DNA from: Niastella yeongjuensis | GTDB taxonomy: Bacteria > Bacteroidota > Bacteroidia > Chitinophagales > Chitinophagaceae | Length of the DNA stretch: 64,000 bases | Assembly: GCF_900110245.1 (NCBI RefSeq) | Contig: NZ_FOCZ01000002.1 | Coordinates: 620,001 to 684,000 of the forward strand | Direction: 5' to 3' | Shown: positions 25,232 through 35,700 of the stretch, one piece after another | How the letters are laid out: the number at the start of each line of letters is the position of its first letter | Position numbering within the stretch: the first letter of the stretch is position 1 | The notes under the pieces: model-generated | Database searches by the model: none | Told to the model about the DNA's origin: nothing | The model's input: only the letters and a program-made list of their open reading frames with translations | Position numbers and translations under genes: made by a program

Positions 25232-27292
25232 GTGAACTTCAATAAATTGCTTACCAGGACCTGCTTGCTCGGGTCCTGTTTTATCTCGTTATCATTGGTG
25301 GCCCAACAATCGCCCCTGCCTGTTCAACAGGACCGCTGGAAAATATTACCCGATGGAAGTATTGAATGGCCCATCGACAACCGCCTGCCGCATAACGACC
25401 ATGTGGAGATGAGTGGCGAAAAAGTGTCGATGTGGGTACAGTATGGTGTTAATAGCGAAGGACAACCGGTTATAGACCGCACCATGGTGTTCCCTACATT
25501 TCGATTGTTGCCGGTACGTACCATTGCCAGTATGACCTACAACATAAACGATGGCGACTTGCCCCGGTTCCTCATCAACGACAGATTATTAAAGGCCGGT
25601 GTTTACAATGCAGCAGTAGCTCCCGATATGCCTGAGAAAGTAACAAGCATCAGGCAGAAAGGCATTTTACAAATAAACAGTGAAATAGGAAAAGACAGGT
25701 CCGTTACCTTACAACGCACACTTTTCCCTTCGGTAGATAAACCGGTAGCATTGGAGAAGTGGTTGTTTACCAATACGGGTAAACAACCCATAAAAATTGA
25801 AATGGAATATTTGTACCGGGAAGTGCGTCCGGCCAGTGAAAGGACCACACCTGTACCACACAGCTTTATAGTAACTACCGCCAATGAAGGATTGAAAACG
25901 GTAGCACCCGGCGACTCGGTGCAGTTCGGCATTTTATACCAGGCAGCAGATAAAAACAATCCATTGCCAGCGGTTGATGTGAATGCTTCTTTTAGGGGCC
26001 GCCTGCAACGGGTAAACAATATTGAATCTCTGCTGCAATTGGAAACTCCCGATCCGGTTTTAAATACAGCCTTTGCATTTGCCAAGATCCGGGCCACTGA
26101 GAGCATTTATAAAACAAAAGGCGGGTATTTACATGGCCCCGGTGGTTTGCGGTATTATGCCGCCATTTGGGCAAATGATCAGGCCGAATATGTAAATCCA
26201 TTTTTTGCATTCCTGGGCGATGAAGCTGGAAATAAATCGGCCATGAATGCGTATCGCTGGTTTGCCAGGTACATGAACGAAAAGTACGAACCAATTCCCA
26301 GTTCCATTATTGCCGAAGGCGATGCCACCTGGCATGGAGCCAAAGACAGAGGCGATATGGCGATGATCGCTTATGGCGCATCACGCTATGCATTAACGTA
26401 TGGCAACACAGATTCAGCCAAAGTGTTGTGGCCGCTGATTGAATGGTGTCTGGAGTATTTAAAAAGAAAAGTAAACGAACAGGGAGTAGTGGCCAGCAAC
26501 ACCGATGAACTCGAAAACCGCTTTCCGGCAGGCAAAGCAAATTTGAACACCAGTGTATTGTATTATGATGCGTTGCACTCCGCTGCATTGTTGGGAAAGC
26601 AATTGCAGGTGTCGAAAGAACAAATCAACCGGTATGAGCAGGAAGCGCAAACCATGCGGAAAAATATAGAACGGTATTTTGGCGCCAATGTGGAAGGGTT
26701 CGAAACCTATCGATATTACGAAGGCAATGATACGCTGCGCGCCTGGATCTGTTCGCCCTTAATAGTTGGACTGTTCGAAAGAAAGGAAGGAACCATTGCT
26801 GCATTATTTTCTCCCCGTTTGTGGACGGCAGACGGACTGGCTTCGCTGGCTGGCAATGGAACGTTCTGGGACCGCAGCACGCTGTATGCATTGCGTGGCG
26901 TATTGGCAGCCGGTGAAACGGAGAAGGCTATGGAATTCCTGCATTATTATTCACAACGGAGGTTATTGGGAGAGCATGTGCCCTATGCGGTCGAAGCCTA
27001 CCCTGAAGGTAACCAGCGGCATTTATCGGCCGAGAGTGGTTTGTATTGCCGCATCTATACCGAAGGCTTGTTTGGGATGCGTCCTACCGGTTTTAACAGC
27101 TTCGAATGCGCACCCCGGTTGCCCAATGGCTGGAACCAGATGGCCTTGCGGAACATTCATTCATTTGGAAGTGTATTTGACATTGTAGTGAAGCGGGCAG
27201 GAGCCGGTAAACTCAATGTAATTATTAAAAAGGGCCAGAAAGAAACAGCATATGCCCTCAAAGAGGGTGCCGCCCGCATCATACAACTATAA
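25232..27292 (+). CDS. Exported six-hairpin glycosidase-like protein, family unassigned
   Basis: The preferred start is GTG at 25232, giving a 686-residue protein with a good signal peptide (LLTRTCLLGSCFISLSLVAQ); an ATG at 25148 inside the GH105 gene would give 28 extra non-signal residues. Residues ~30-270 are a beta-sandwich. From ~290 onward the protein reads as an (alpha/alpha)6 toroid (GGYLHGPGGLRYYAAIWANDQAEYVNPFF; EGDATWHGAKDRGDMAMIAYGASRYAL; DGLASLAGNGTFWDRSTLYALRGVLAAG), with Asp/Glu-rich loops suited to glycosidase catalysis, and ends in a small beta domain. I could not place it in a numbered GH family. It is the last gene of the first PUL and probably acts on the same glycan as GH105. 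Confidence 0.75.
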   Translation: MNFNKLLTRTCLLGSCFISLSLVAQQSPLPVQQDRWKILPDGSIEWPIDNRLPHNDHVEMSGEKVSMWVQYGVNSEGQPVIDRTMVFPTFRLLPVRTIASMTYNINDGDLPRFLINDRLLKAGVYNAAVAPDMPEKVTSIRQKGILQINSEIGKDRSVTLQRTLFPSVDKPVALEKWLFTNTGKQPIKIEMEYLYREVRPASERTTPVPHSFIVTTANEGLKTVAPGDSVQFGILYQAADKNNPLPAVDVNASFRGRLQRVNNIESLLQLETPDPVLNTAFAFAKIRATESIYKTKGGYLHGPGGLRYYAAIWANDQAEYVNPFFAFLGDEAGNKSAMNAYRWFARYMNEKYEPIPSSIIAEGDATWHGAKDRGDMAMIAYGASRYALTYGNTDSAKVLWPLIEWCLEYLKRKVNEQGVVASNTDELENRFPAGKANLNTSVLYYDALHSAALLGKQLQVSKEQINRYEQEAQTMRKNIERYFGANVEGFETYRYYEGNDTLRAWICSPLIVGLFERKEGTIAALFSPRLWTADGLASLAGNGTFWDRSTLYALRGVLAAGETEKAMEFLHYYSQRRLLGEHVPYAVEAYPEGNQRHLSAESGLYCRIYTEGLFGMRPTGFNSFECAPRLPNGWNQMALRNIHSFGSVFDIVVKRAGAGKLNVIIKKGQKETAYALKEGAARIIQL

Positions 27293-27343
27293 ATTATAAT
27301 ACAGTATAATTACTGTTTATATGCGTGTATTAACTGAATTTTT

Positions 27344-28033
27344 GTGATGAAATGTACGGTCGTACGTTTAAAAACACAACTACCGGGCTGGGTTACAATA
27401 ACAGCCCGGTTTTTAGTGTCGTATGTACAACAAATAGGCATCATTTTTGGACATTCCAATAGCAACCATTATTCAATAACAGCTATTGAGAACACTTTGC
27501 CACTATCTGATAAGATACTAGTATCTAAAATTATTGCCACCAACGAGTTTACCAGCTTCATCGATGCTGCTAAAAGATATTGTTCCTTCATTGAATCTCA
27601 CGAAGCAGAAACAGCCCGCCATTTTATTCTTCAATCACAAAATCATTTGTTGGCCCTGTATAACCTGGGCAATTGCATGATCCTGATGGAAGAAAAAAGC
27701 GATCAGAAGATCGAAGTAAAGCTCGACGAACTTGAATTTCAACGAAGCCTCCATTTTATAGCCGACAGATTATGGGACTACCGCTATTACTGGTATGTAT
27801 TCGATCCTACTGCCAAAAAAAAGGATGCGGGTATTGTATACGGTGATCTGTATGAAGACCTGGGCGCCATTTATAAATACCTGAAACAAACCTTGTTGTT
27901 GTATGGCATGAACTCGTCAGAAGCCAAACAAAATGCGGTTTGGGATTTTAAGTGGAACTTCGACGCGCATTGGAGCGGGCACTGTGCCAATGCCATCTGC
28001 GCCATTCATTACTTTCTTCAAAAGAGTAAATAG
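27344..28033 (+). CDS. DUF5063-family protein
   Basis: The C-terminal ~180 residues match the DUF5063 pattern: FIDAAKRYCSFIE near the start, YYWYVFDP, YGDLYEDLGAIYKYLKQTLLLY, and the ending AVWDFKWNFDAHWSGHCANAICAIHYFL. Function is unknown and the protein appears cytoplasmic and helical. The first ~45 residues from the ATG at 27344 do not resemble the family; an internal start near 27490-27530 is possible. Confidence 0.75.
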   Translation: MMKCTVVRLKTQLPGWVTITARFLVSYVQQIGIIFGHSNSNHYSITAIENTLPLSDKILVSKIIATNEFTSFIDAAKRYCSFIESHEAETARHFILQSQNHLLALYNLGNCMILMEEKSDQKIEVKLDELEFQRSLHFIADRLWDYRYYWYVFDPTAKKKDAGIVYGDLYEDLGAIYKYLKQTLLLYGMNSSEAKQNAVWDFKWNFDAHWSGHCANAICAIHYFLQKSK

Positions 28034-28105
28034 CAAATAAAGTGTCGCTTATCGACAAAGAACACCCATTGGTAAAAATTAATAAGTTTTTTTAACCGCT
28101 ATTTG

Positions 28106-28113
28106 TAGATTTG
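28106..28113 (+). promoter_or_regulatory. -7 promoter box of the TPR gene
   Basis: TAGATTTG matches TAnnTTTG exactly and lies 20 bp before the ATG at 28133. No clear -33 element could be picked out in the preceding T-rich stretch. Confidence 0.5.
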
Positions 28114-28132
28114 GCTACCCCAATACCCGACA

Positions 28133-29023
28133 ATGCCAAAACAAATAGTGCTGTTTTTATTAGTTCTCCTTGCAGGACAATCCTTTGCACAAAATTATAA
28201 AGGAGAATTCTATCAGTTGTTAAAAGAAGAAGATACCGCTGCGCAACGGCAATTGTTGCAGCAATGGCAGCTGAAAAATCCCACCGATGCAGAATTATAT
28301 GTGGCTTATTTCAATTATTATTTCCAGGCCAGCCGCCAGGAAATGGTGGAACTGTCAGATTCCGGAAATGGAAATGCATCCCTTGCACTGACAGACAGCG
28401 CCGGTTCCCAGGTTGGTTTTCTTTCTGATGACTTCGACTACGACAGCGCCCTGCTGCAAAAAGCCTTTCAATACATCGACAAAGGAATAAATACCTATAC
28501 AACCCGGTTAGATATGCGTTTTGGAAAGATCTATGCCCTGGGCCAGATCGAAAACTATGAACGCTTTACCAATGAGATCATCAGGGCCATTGAAATGGGT
28601 AATAAATTAAAAAGCCAGTGGACCTGGGCCGACAATAAAAAACTGGAAAACCCGGAACGTTTTTTCCTGAGCAATATTCAGGAATACGTAGTACAGTTAT
28701 ACGATGCGGGTGACGATCAGATAGGCAGAATGCGGAAGATTGCCCAAACCGTTCTGCGATATTATCCCAGGCATGTGGAAAGCCTCTCCAACCTGGCTAT
28801 TACGTATGGATTGCAAGGTAATTATGATAAGGCATTGGAATCGTTACTCCGGGCCGAGAAGATCATGCCTAAAGATGCGATCGTTCTCAACAACATCGCT
28901 ACTATGTATGAACGAAAAGGCGATAAATCCAACGCCATAAAATATTTTGAACTCACTGCAAAATTAGGAGGCAGGGAAACCAGGGATGCCGCCATGGAGA
29001 AGTTGAAAGAACTGAAAAATTAA
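28133..29023 (+). CDS. Exported TPR-repeat protein
   Basis: The protein has a signal peptide (VLFLLVLLAGQSFAQ) and 296 residues. The C-terminal part contains at least two clear TPR units (ESLSNLAITYGLQGNYDKALESLLRAEKIMP and AIVLNNIATMYERKGDKSNAIKYFELTAKLGG); the middle region is helical with weaker repeats. TPR proteins are protein-interaction scaffolds; the partner is unknown. It lies 31 bp before the CYTH gene and may be co-transcribed with it. Confidence 0.85.
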   Translation: MPKQIVLFLLVLLAGQSFAQNYKGEFYQLLKEEDTAAQRQLLQQWQLKNPTDAELYVAYFNYYFQASRQEMVELSDSGNGNASLALTDSAGSQVGFLSDDFDYDSALLQKAFQYIDKGINTYTTRLDMRFGKIYALGQIENYERFTNEIIRAIEMGNKLKSQWTWADNKKLENPERFFLSNIQEYVVQLYDAGDDQIGRMRKIAQTVLRYYPRHVESLSNLAITYGLQGNYDKALESLLRAEKIMPKDAIVLNNIATMYERKGDKSNAIKYFELTAKLGGRETRDAAMEKLKELKN

Positions 29024-29054
29024 GCAGATAGGAAGAATGTAGTATTTTTGGGTT

Positions 29055-29522
29055 ATGGGTATCGAGATAGAAAGAAAGTTCCTGGTCAATAAAGAAAAAT
29101 GGAACCAGGTAAAAAAAGAAAAGCGGTCATTGTACCGGCAGGGATATATCGTATCGGATCCCGAAAAAACGATCCGCGTACGGCTTACTGACAACGAAGC
29201 CTTCTTAACTATAAAAGGACTCTCCGTAGGCGCTTCGCGCCCCGAATTCGAATACAGCATTCCTGTTGATGAGGCCCAACAGCTGTTAGATGGTTTTTGT
29301 GACACCGTTGTAAGCAAAATAAGAAACTTCATTACCTATGATAACAAGCTGTGGGAAGTAGATGAGTTCCATGGCGACAATGAAGGGCTGATTGTAGCAG
29401 AGATAGAGCTCGATGATGAAAACGAGTCCTTCTCCCGCCCGGAATGGATAAGTGAAGAAGTAACTTCTGAAAAGAAGTATTCCAATTCAAATTTGGCGAA
29501 GAAGCCTTATAAGAGCTGGTAG
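29055..29522 (+). CDS. CYTH-domain protein (adenylate cyclase IV/thiamine triphosphatase superfamily)
   Basis: The N-terminal signature M-x-I-E-I-E-R-K-F-L-V (EIERKFLV) defines the CYTH superfamily of triphosphate tunnel metalloenzymes. Further motifs are RVRLTDNEAFLTIKG, EFEYSIP, and the acidic strand EVDEFHGDNEGLIVAEIEL. At 155 residues it is a compact bacterial version. Such proteins bind and usually hydrolyse triphosphorylated substrates, including inorganic tripolyphosphate, with a divalent metal; the substrate here is not known. Confidence 0.9.
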   Translation: MGIEIERKFLVNKEKWNQVKKEKRSLYRQGYIVSDPEKTIRVRLTDNEAFLTIKGLSVGASRPEFEYSIPVDEAQQLLDGFCDTVVSKIRNFITYDNKLWEVDEFHGDNEGLIVAEIELDDENESFSRPEWISEEVTSEKKYSNSNLAKKPYKSW

Positions 29523-29557
29523 TAAGATAGTTGATTAAATAATCCCACCATCCCGGT

Positions 29558-31708
29558 TCATTCTTCGGTTATCTCAAATATATTACTCGTCAACGCCAAC
29601 GCCCTCCCGGGCGCCAGGTTCAAACCAATGGTCATCAGATACTCACCGGTGAACACTTTGTCATTATCAGGGTTGTTGGCTTTAGTGCCGGGGAACAGGT
29701 TGGTTTCGTGGAACCGGTAATTCTTTTTAGGATCGAGGCCTTGCAATGGTACCCTGGTGAAAAGGTCTTTACGGCGGGTGGTTAAATTATAATTGAAAAG
29801 AACGGCCTTGCTTTTTTTGTCGTTCACGTACATCAATACAGATCGGTTTTCTTCATACGGTGAAATAAGGCGGAACAGATCGCCAAACCAAATGACATCA
29901 CTCAGTTGTTTATAGTTTTTTACTGCCTCCTGGCTGAATTGTAATTCCTGCAGCGTCATTTCATTGACGCGAATGTCGTAACCCAGTTTGGCCGACATGG
30001 CCACATCAGTGCGGAATTTAAGCGATTGCCCTTTTCCCATGCTGGTTATATGTGCAGCAATGGTGTTAGCTGGAAAGAAGTAAGAATACCCCCACTGGAT
30101 AAATACGCGCTCTAACCCATCGGTATTATCGCTTGGCCAGAACTCAGTAAAGTATTTCAAGGCGCCAAAATCGGTGCGGCCGCCACCACCGGAACATAAC
30201 ATAATGGGCAGGTGCGGATATTTCGCGCGGATGCGGTCCAGCACCTTATAAAAACTGCGGGTATATTCGATAAATAAGTGTGACTGGTTTTCCTTCAGAT
30301 AAGGTGAGTAGGTATTCGACATCGGGCGGTTACAATCCCACTTGATATAAGCAATACCCGGATTTTTTGTAAGCAGGCTGTCAACGATGCCGAAAACAAA
30401 ATTCTGTACAACCGGATTGGTAAGATCGAGCACCAGCTGGTTGCGCGACAGGTTTTCGGCACGGTTGGGAAGGCGTAAGATCCAGTCAGGGTGTTTTTGA
30501 TACAGTTCGCTTTTGGGGTTAACCATTTCCGGTTCCAGCCAAATACCGAATTTAATGCCCTTCCTGTCTGCCTCGCTAACGAGGTGGCCAATGCCATGCG
30601 GTAGTTTGGTTTTGTTTTCCTGCCAGTCGCCAAGGCCGGCTTTGTCGTTGTCACGGGGAAAGGCATTGCCAAACCACCCATCATCCAACAGGAACATATC
30701 AACGCCCAGTTGTTTAGCGCCATCGAACAGATCTGTCAGTTTATCTTCATTGAAATTAAAATAAGTGGCTTCCCAGTTATTTAGTAACGTGAGACGCGGG
30801 CCATTGCCATCCAGTACCGCGTAGTTGCGCGCCCAGCGATGCAGGTTACGGCTGGCCTCACCTTTACCCTGGCTGCTATAAGTGAATATGAAATCGGGTG
30901 TGGTGAACAGTTCACCCGGTTTCAGCGTGTAATCCGATGCATAGGGATTTATACCCGGACGCACCCGCAATTGATTTCGTTGATCCACTTCAAAGGTAAA
31001 TTGAAAGTTGCCGGTCCAGGCAAGGGTGCCGGCAATTAGTTCACCGCTGGTTTCGGTAGCGGGATTGTTCAACGATAGAAAAAAAGCCGGCGTTTGATAA
31101 TAGTCTGCGCGGGTCCCCAGCTTGCTCTCGATGTTCTTTATGCCATTAGTTAGTTTCTCCTCCACCATTTGCGCTTCCCGGGCCCATTCTCCATGAAACT
31201 GCGTTAACCAGTAATTATCGGCGCTGAAGTGTAAAAGAGTAGAGGCGTAATGCGTCAACCGCACCGGCTTTTTTTCGTGGTGTTGAATGGTGGCGCTGGC
31301 GGTAATAACATCTTCATTAAAATAAGCAGTGTATTGTAGTGTCACTTCCACGGGATAAACAGAATCTTTCAATACAATGCGGGTGGTAGTCACATTGTCT
31401 TTTTGATTGGTGGTATGCGTGGCGTACGTTAATTCAAGGGAAGGGTTGCCATCGGCATGCACCAGGCGGATGGCAGGCTCAAACAGGTTTTCCATCCCGG
31501 CGGTCATATAAGCTTCCTGGCCACCCGAAATATGATCGTATGCTGTATTTGCTAACCGCGCACCCAGGTAACTTTGATACACGCGGTGGTTTTTGCCAAT
31601 GGTAAATACCAGGCTGGTGTTTTTTGTTTGTATTACGATGGGAGGGGTGGATTGGGACAGCACTACCAGCGAAAACAGCGTAAATAGCAACAATAAAGAA
31701 TACTTCAT
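29558..31708 (-). CDS. GH36 alpha-galactosidase, exported
   Basis: Retaining alpha-galactosidase that releases terminal alpha-galactose. The start was placed at the ATG at 31708 (MKYSLLLLFTLFSLVVLSQ, a signal peptide); the 19 residues encoded upstream are unlikely. Residues ~20-300 are the N-terminal beta-sandwich, followed by the (beta/alpha)8 barrel with NWEATYFNFNEDKL and DMFLLDDGWFG. The nucleophile is Asp458 in YIKWDCNRP and the acid/base Asp527 in WPSDNTDGLER, after the CSGGGGRTDFG loop. The C-terminal beta domain ends normally. It lies between the two PULs on the opposite strand and may serve either of them. Confidence 0.93.
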   Translation of the reverse strand: MKYSLLLLFTLFSLVVLSQSTPPIVIQTKNTSLVFTIGKNHRVYQSYLGARLANTAYDHISGGQEAYMTAGMENLFEPAIRLVHADGNPSLELTYATHTTNQKDNVTTTRIVLKDSVYPVEVTLQYTAYFNEDVITASATIQHHEKKPVRLTHYASTLLHFSADNYWLTQFHGEWAREAQMVEEKLTNGIKNIESKLGTRADYYQTPAFFLSLNNPATETSGELIAGTLAWTGNFQFTFEVDQRNQLRVRPGINPYASDYTLKPGELFTTPDFIFTYSSQGKGEASRNLHRWARNYAVLDGNGPRLTLLNNWEATYFNFNEDKLTDLFDGAKQLGVDMFLLDDGWFGNAFPRDNDKAGLGDWQENKTKLPHGIGHLVSEADRKGIKFGIWLEPEMVNPKSELYQKHPDWILRLPNRAENLSRNQLVLDLTNPVVQNFVFGIVDSLLTKNPGIAYIKWDCNRPMSNTYSPYLKENQSHLFIEYTRSFYKVLDRIRAKYPHLPIMLCSGGGGRTDFGALKYFTEFWPSDNTDGLERVFIQWGYSYFFPANTIAAHITSMGKGQSLKFRTDVAMSAKLGYDIRVNEMTLQELQFSQEAVKNYKQLSDVIWFGDLFRLISPYEENRSVLMYVNDKKSKAVLFNYNLTTRRKDLFTRVPLQGLDPKKNYRFHETNLFPGTKANNPDNDKVFTGEYLMTIGLNLAPGRALALTSNIFEITEE

Positions 31709-31841
31709 AATGCCTGGGTCATTTACAGGCAAAGATGCAGCTAAACAGAAAGGTGAACCACCCACCGATTGGTGTTTGATTCACCTTAATTGTTATAAAC
31801 ACATATTTTACTTGAAACTCAGGACCGGGAAGGGCCTACGC

Positions 31842-32435
31842 TTAATCCTTTTCTTCTTCTAATGCATCGTTATCCGGCCCGCCCAGGCTGTAATAATCGT
31901 TTTCTTCGTCATCCTCGGTTTTCTTGGGATCATCTTCTCCCTCCTCAGGAACATCCAGGTCGTCGCCGCTGCTTACTTCACTCACGGAAGCCTCATTTAA
32001 CGGGTCGCCGTCAAAATCGGTATTGTCCAGCCCTTCTTTATCAACAAATTCATCTTCATTCATATCCTGGTCCTGGTCGGGATCGCCCAGCATTTCCAGG
32101 TCTTCTTCCGTTACATCGGCTTCGGTGCCCATCACGATCTGTACTTCGTCGTCATCTTCATTAAAGATATCCCTTCCACGGCGAACACCCTCTTCGTCAT
32201 CGGAGGAAGCGGTAGTGTCCTTCATGGCGCCGGGTACGCCGGCATTTACAATTCCTTCCTGACCGGGAATATCGGATACATCAGGGATCTCGATATAGGA
32301 TTCATCCTGCGCCAGCTTTTCCTTTCTTATTTTACTGGCAGTGCCATCCTTGGGCGGGGTTTGTTCCTGGTTAGCGGAAATATCGTTCAGCTCCTCATCA
32401 GAGCGTTTTGTTTTAGGTGTTTTTGCTTTTGCCAT
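31842..32435 (-). CDS. Highly acidic low-complexity protein
   Basis: No known domain. Of 197 residues, the first ~50 are basic/mixed (MAKAKTPKTKRSDEE) and the rest are extremely rich in Asp and Glu (EEGEDDPKKTEDDEENDYY, EDDDEVQIVMG). The protein is predicted to be disordered and strongly negative. The frame is well conserved in character: Asp/Glu codons fill one frame, while the other frames are broken or serine-rich. Such proteins are seen as hypotheticals in Chitinophagaceae; function is unknown, and DNA mimicry or ion binding would be guesses. Confidence 0.65.
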   Translation of the reverse strand: MAKAKTPKTKRSDEELNDISANQEQTPPKDGTASKIRKEKLAQDESYIEIPDVSDIPGQEGIVNAGVPGAMKDTTASSDDEEGVRRGRDIFNEDDDEVQIVMGTEADVTEEDLEMLGDPDQDQDMNEDEFVDKEGLDNTDFDGDPLNEASVSEVSSGDDLDVPEEGEDDPKKTEDDEENDYYSLGGPDNDALEEEKD

Positions 32436-32760
32436 AACCGGAGTTTTATTGAAAATGCTTAAAAAATTATGCCCGGAAAAAAGAGGCTAACTGACAGAAA
32501 AACAAGTCGGAGAGTGTTGAATTAACTCCGCATGTCAATTGTTCTCTATCTAAAGTTAACTGATTAAGACCAGGATAAATCCTTTATTGAAAAGATTATC
32601 AAATGTTAATATAGCTTACCACATTGTGAATTTAGCAAAATTCAGCATACTAAATAGTTGTTTACTTGCAAGTGGTTGCACTATTAAACTCTATTGTATA
32701 AACTGACGACATTCCATGCGCTTGCTGACAGGGCATGGATTGTAAAAAACTAACTGCTGT
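32436..32760. promoter_or_regulatory. Regulatory region of the second PUL
   Basis: A 325-bp AT-rich spacer between the acidic protein and susC. It contains an interrupted palindrome TGAATTT-AGCA-AAATTCA (32627-32644), which may be an operator for a dimeric regulator such as the AraC or LacI protein of this locus, and a 7-bp leader hairpin TCCATGC/GCATGGA (32713-32739) 21 bp before the ATG. No clear TAnnTTTG box was found. Confidence 0.45.
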
Positions 32761-35700
32761 ATGAAAAAGAAAGCCATTTCTTTTGAAGCGGTCCATTCCC
32801 CGGGCCGCGTATGCCTGCTGTTGCTATTATTTCAATGTGTTTTCCTGATTTCCGTTCACGCCCAAACCATCAAGGTTGACGGTGTGGTACAGGATGACAA
32901 AGGCGCTCCCCTCGGCGGAGTAAGTGTATCGGTAAAAGGCACTACTTCCGGTACGGTTACCAATAATAAAGGCGCCTATACACTGAATGTGCCCAATGCG
33001 CAATCGGTACTGGTATTTTCACTGGTAAGTTATGGAAGTTCTGAACAGGCAGTGGGAAGCAGAACCAACATCAACGTTACGCTGGCGCAAAGTTTAAACG
33101 ACATGAATGAAGTGGTCGTTATTGGTTATGGCGGAGCGGTAAAGAAAAGAGACCTTACCGGCGCCATATCTTCAATCAGTGCCAAACAAATTGAACAAAG
33201 ACAACCGGTAACCCTGTTTGATGCTTTACAGGGACAGGCTGCCGGTGTGTTGGTCACCAACGACAACGGCGACCCCGCCGGACAGGGCACCATACAGGTG
33301 CGCGGCGCCTCTACCATCAATGCATCGGGAAATGGCCCGTTGTATGTAATTGACGGCATCATCAGCAACAACGGCAATTTTGTTAATCCTGCAGATATCG
33401 AAAATATCGAGATCCTGAAAGACGCTTCTTCAGCCGCCATTTATGGCGCACGTGGCGCAAATGGCGTAATCTTAATTACAACAAAACGCGGAAAAGAAGG
33501 CAAACCTGCCATCAATGTAAATTATTACCACCTGATGGGTAAGTTAGCGCATAAGCTGCGTACCACCAGTGCCGATGAATTGCGCTATTACCGCAAAATG
33601 CGCGGTGATGGCAACAACGGGATAAATGTCGATTCGGTGAACCCTTACCTCAATGCAGATAACGATTACCAGGACCTGCTGTTTAGAACTGCCAATAAAC
33701 AGGTTGCTTCAATAAGTTTAGGCGGCGGCAGTCAGAAAGGGATGACTTACTATGCCGGATTAAATTATACCGATGATAAATCCATAGTGATTAATAGCTG
33801 GATAAAGAGAATACAGTCAAAGTTTAACATCACTTATCAACCCACTTCAAAACTATCTATCAGCAATACGCTGGCCTTTGCCTGGCAAACGGGTAACCAG
33901 ATCCCGGTAGGTACATCCGCGAGACAGGTATTTGAACGAAATCCCTGGACGAGTATCTATCGACCAGATGGTCAGCTGGCCAGTTATGTGGAATCGAAAC
34001 GTAACCCGGTGGCTTATGCATTGAATAATATAGACCTGGATAATAATTACACGGCCCAGATCAATACACAAATAAATTACGATATCATTCCCAATTTGAA
34101 ATTTACCAGCCAGTTCAATGCGCAGCTCGACAATGAGACCAACCGGCAGCTGACGCCAAGTTCATTAACGTCGGGTGGAACAGGGGATGCCACCGGAAGC
34201 AATACCTTCAACAAAGAATTTTATTGGGAGTTCCAGAATTACCTGAACTACAGAAAAACAATTGGTACCGATCACAGCATAACTGGATTGCTTGGTTTCA
34301 GTGCCGACAGGCGACGCAGAGACGGGTTTAGGATCGGGATGAAAAATTACCTCAGTGAAACGATCCTCACTTCCAATGCTGGCGGTGTTGTGCTGGATGG
34401 AACCGGCACCTCTGCCACTGCACACTCGGATGCGTCGCTTTTTGGCCGGCTGGGCTATAGCTATCAGGGAAAATATATTGCACAAGGTACCTGGCGCCGC
34501 GACGGATCTTCCCGGTTCGGTAACAACAACAAATGGGGTAACTTCTTTTCCGGATCAGCCGCCTGGCGGTTTTCCGACGAATCTTTTATGGACTGGACAA
34601 GGGGTGTGTTAGCAGACGGAAAATTGCGCTTTAGTATTGGACAGACCGGTAATGATGCCATTGGCGACTATGCATCCTATTTCTTAATGAATTTTGGTCA
34701 GGAATATTACAACGGCGCCAATGCTGCTGCACCGAGTGCTACACTGGGTAACCCCAACATACAATGGGAAGGTACCACCTCTTCGAATTTTGGAATGGAC
34801 CTCTCCTTCTTAAAGGGCCGGTTAAACTTAACAGTAGACTATTATACAAAAGTTACCTCCAATTTATTATACACAAGCAGGCTGCCCAACGAAACCGGTT
34901 TGGATGGCGTGACGGTAAACCTGGGTACTATTAAAAACAGTGGACTGGAGTTTACATTGAACGGTAATGTTGTGAATACCAAAAACTTTTCCTGGAACCT
35001 GATGGGTAACATTTCTTTCCAGGATGCCCGTATTCAGGAACTGGCCAACCACACCTCATTTATTTCAGGTAACAAATGGCTTATCCGGGAAGGCGGCCGC
35101 CTGGGAGATTTTTATGTATGGCAGAATGAGGGGGTATACCAATGGAACGAATCAAATGCCTATTCTAAGGATGGAGCAAAACTAACCCCGGTATTAGGTG
35201 CAAACGGAACGCCTGATGGCACATACCTGCTCAATGGCGAGTCCTATACCGGTACCGTGTATAGCAAATCACGCGCTGGGTTTAAGCTGGAAGGGGGCGA
35301 TACGGAATGGCGTGATGTAAATAATGATGGTATCATCGACGAAGAAGATAAAGTAATAGCAGGAAACGCATTGCCGGATTACTTTTTTGGGATCTCCAAC
35401 ACCTTCACTTATAAAAACTTTACCCTGAACGTACTGGTGAACGGACAGGTTGGTAATGACATATATAACAAAGTGCGGAATGACCAGAATGCGAATTCAT
35501 CAACCTATTCACCACCTGTATGGGATGCGGCATTGTATTCCTGGCATCAGCCCGGCGATGTTTCCAAATATCCTTTATTTGCCCGCAAAGACACGCGCGG
35601 CAGCATCAGCAATGGTTACAACAGTTTGTATATAGAGAACGGTTCGTTTATCAGGTTGTCGAGTTTACGGCTTACGTATGCATTGGGCAATAAGTTAAAA

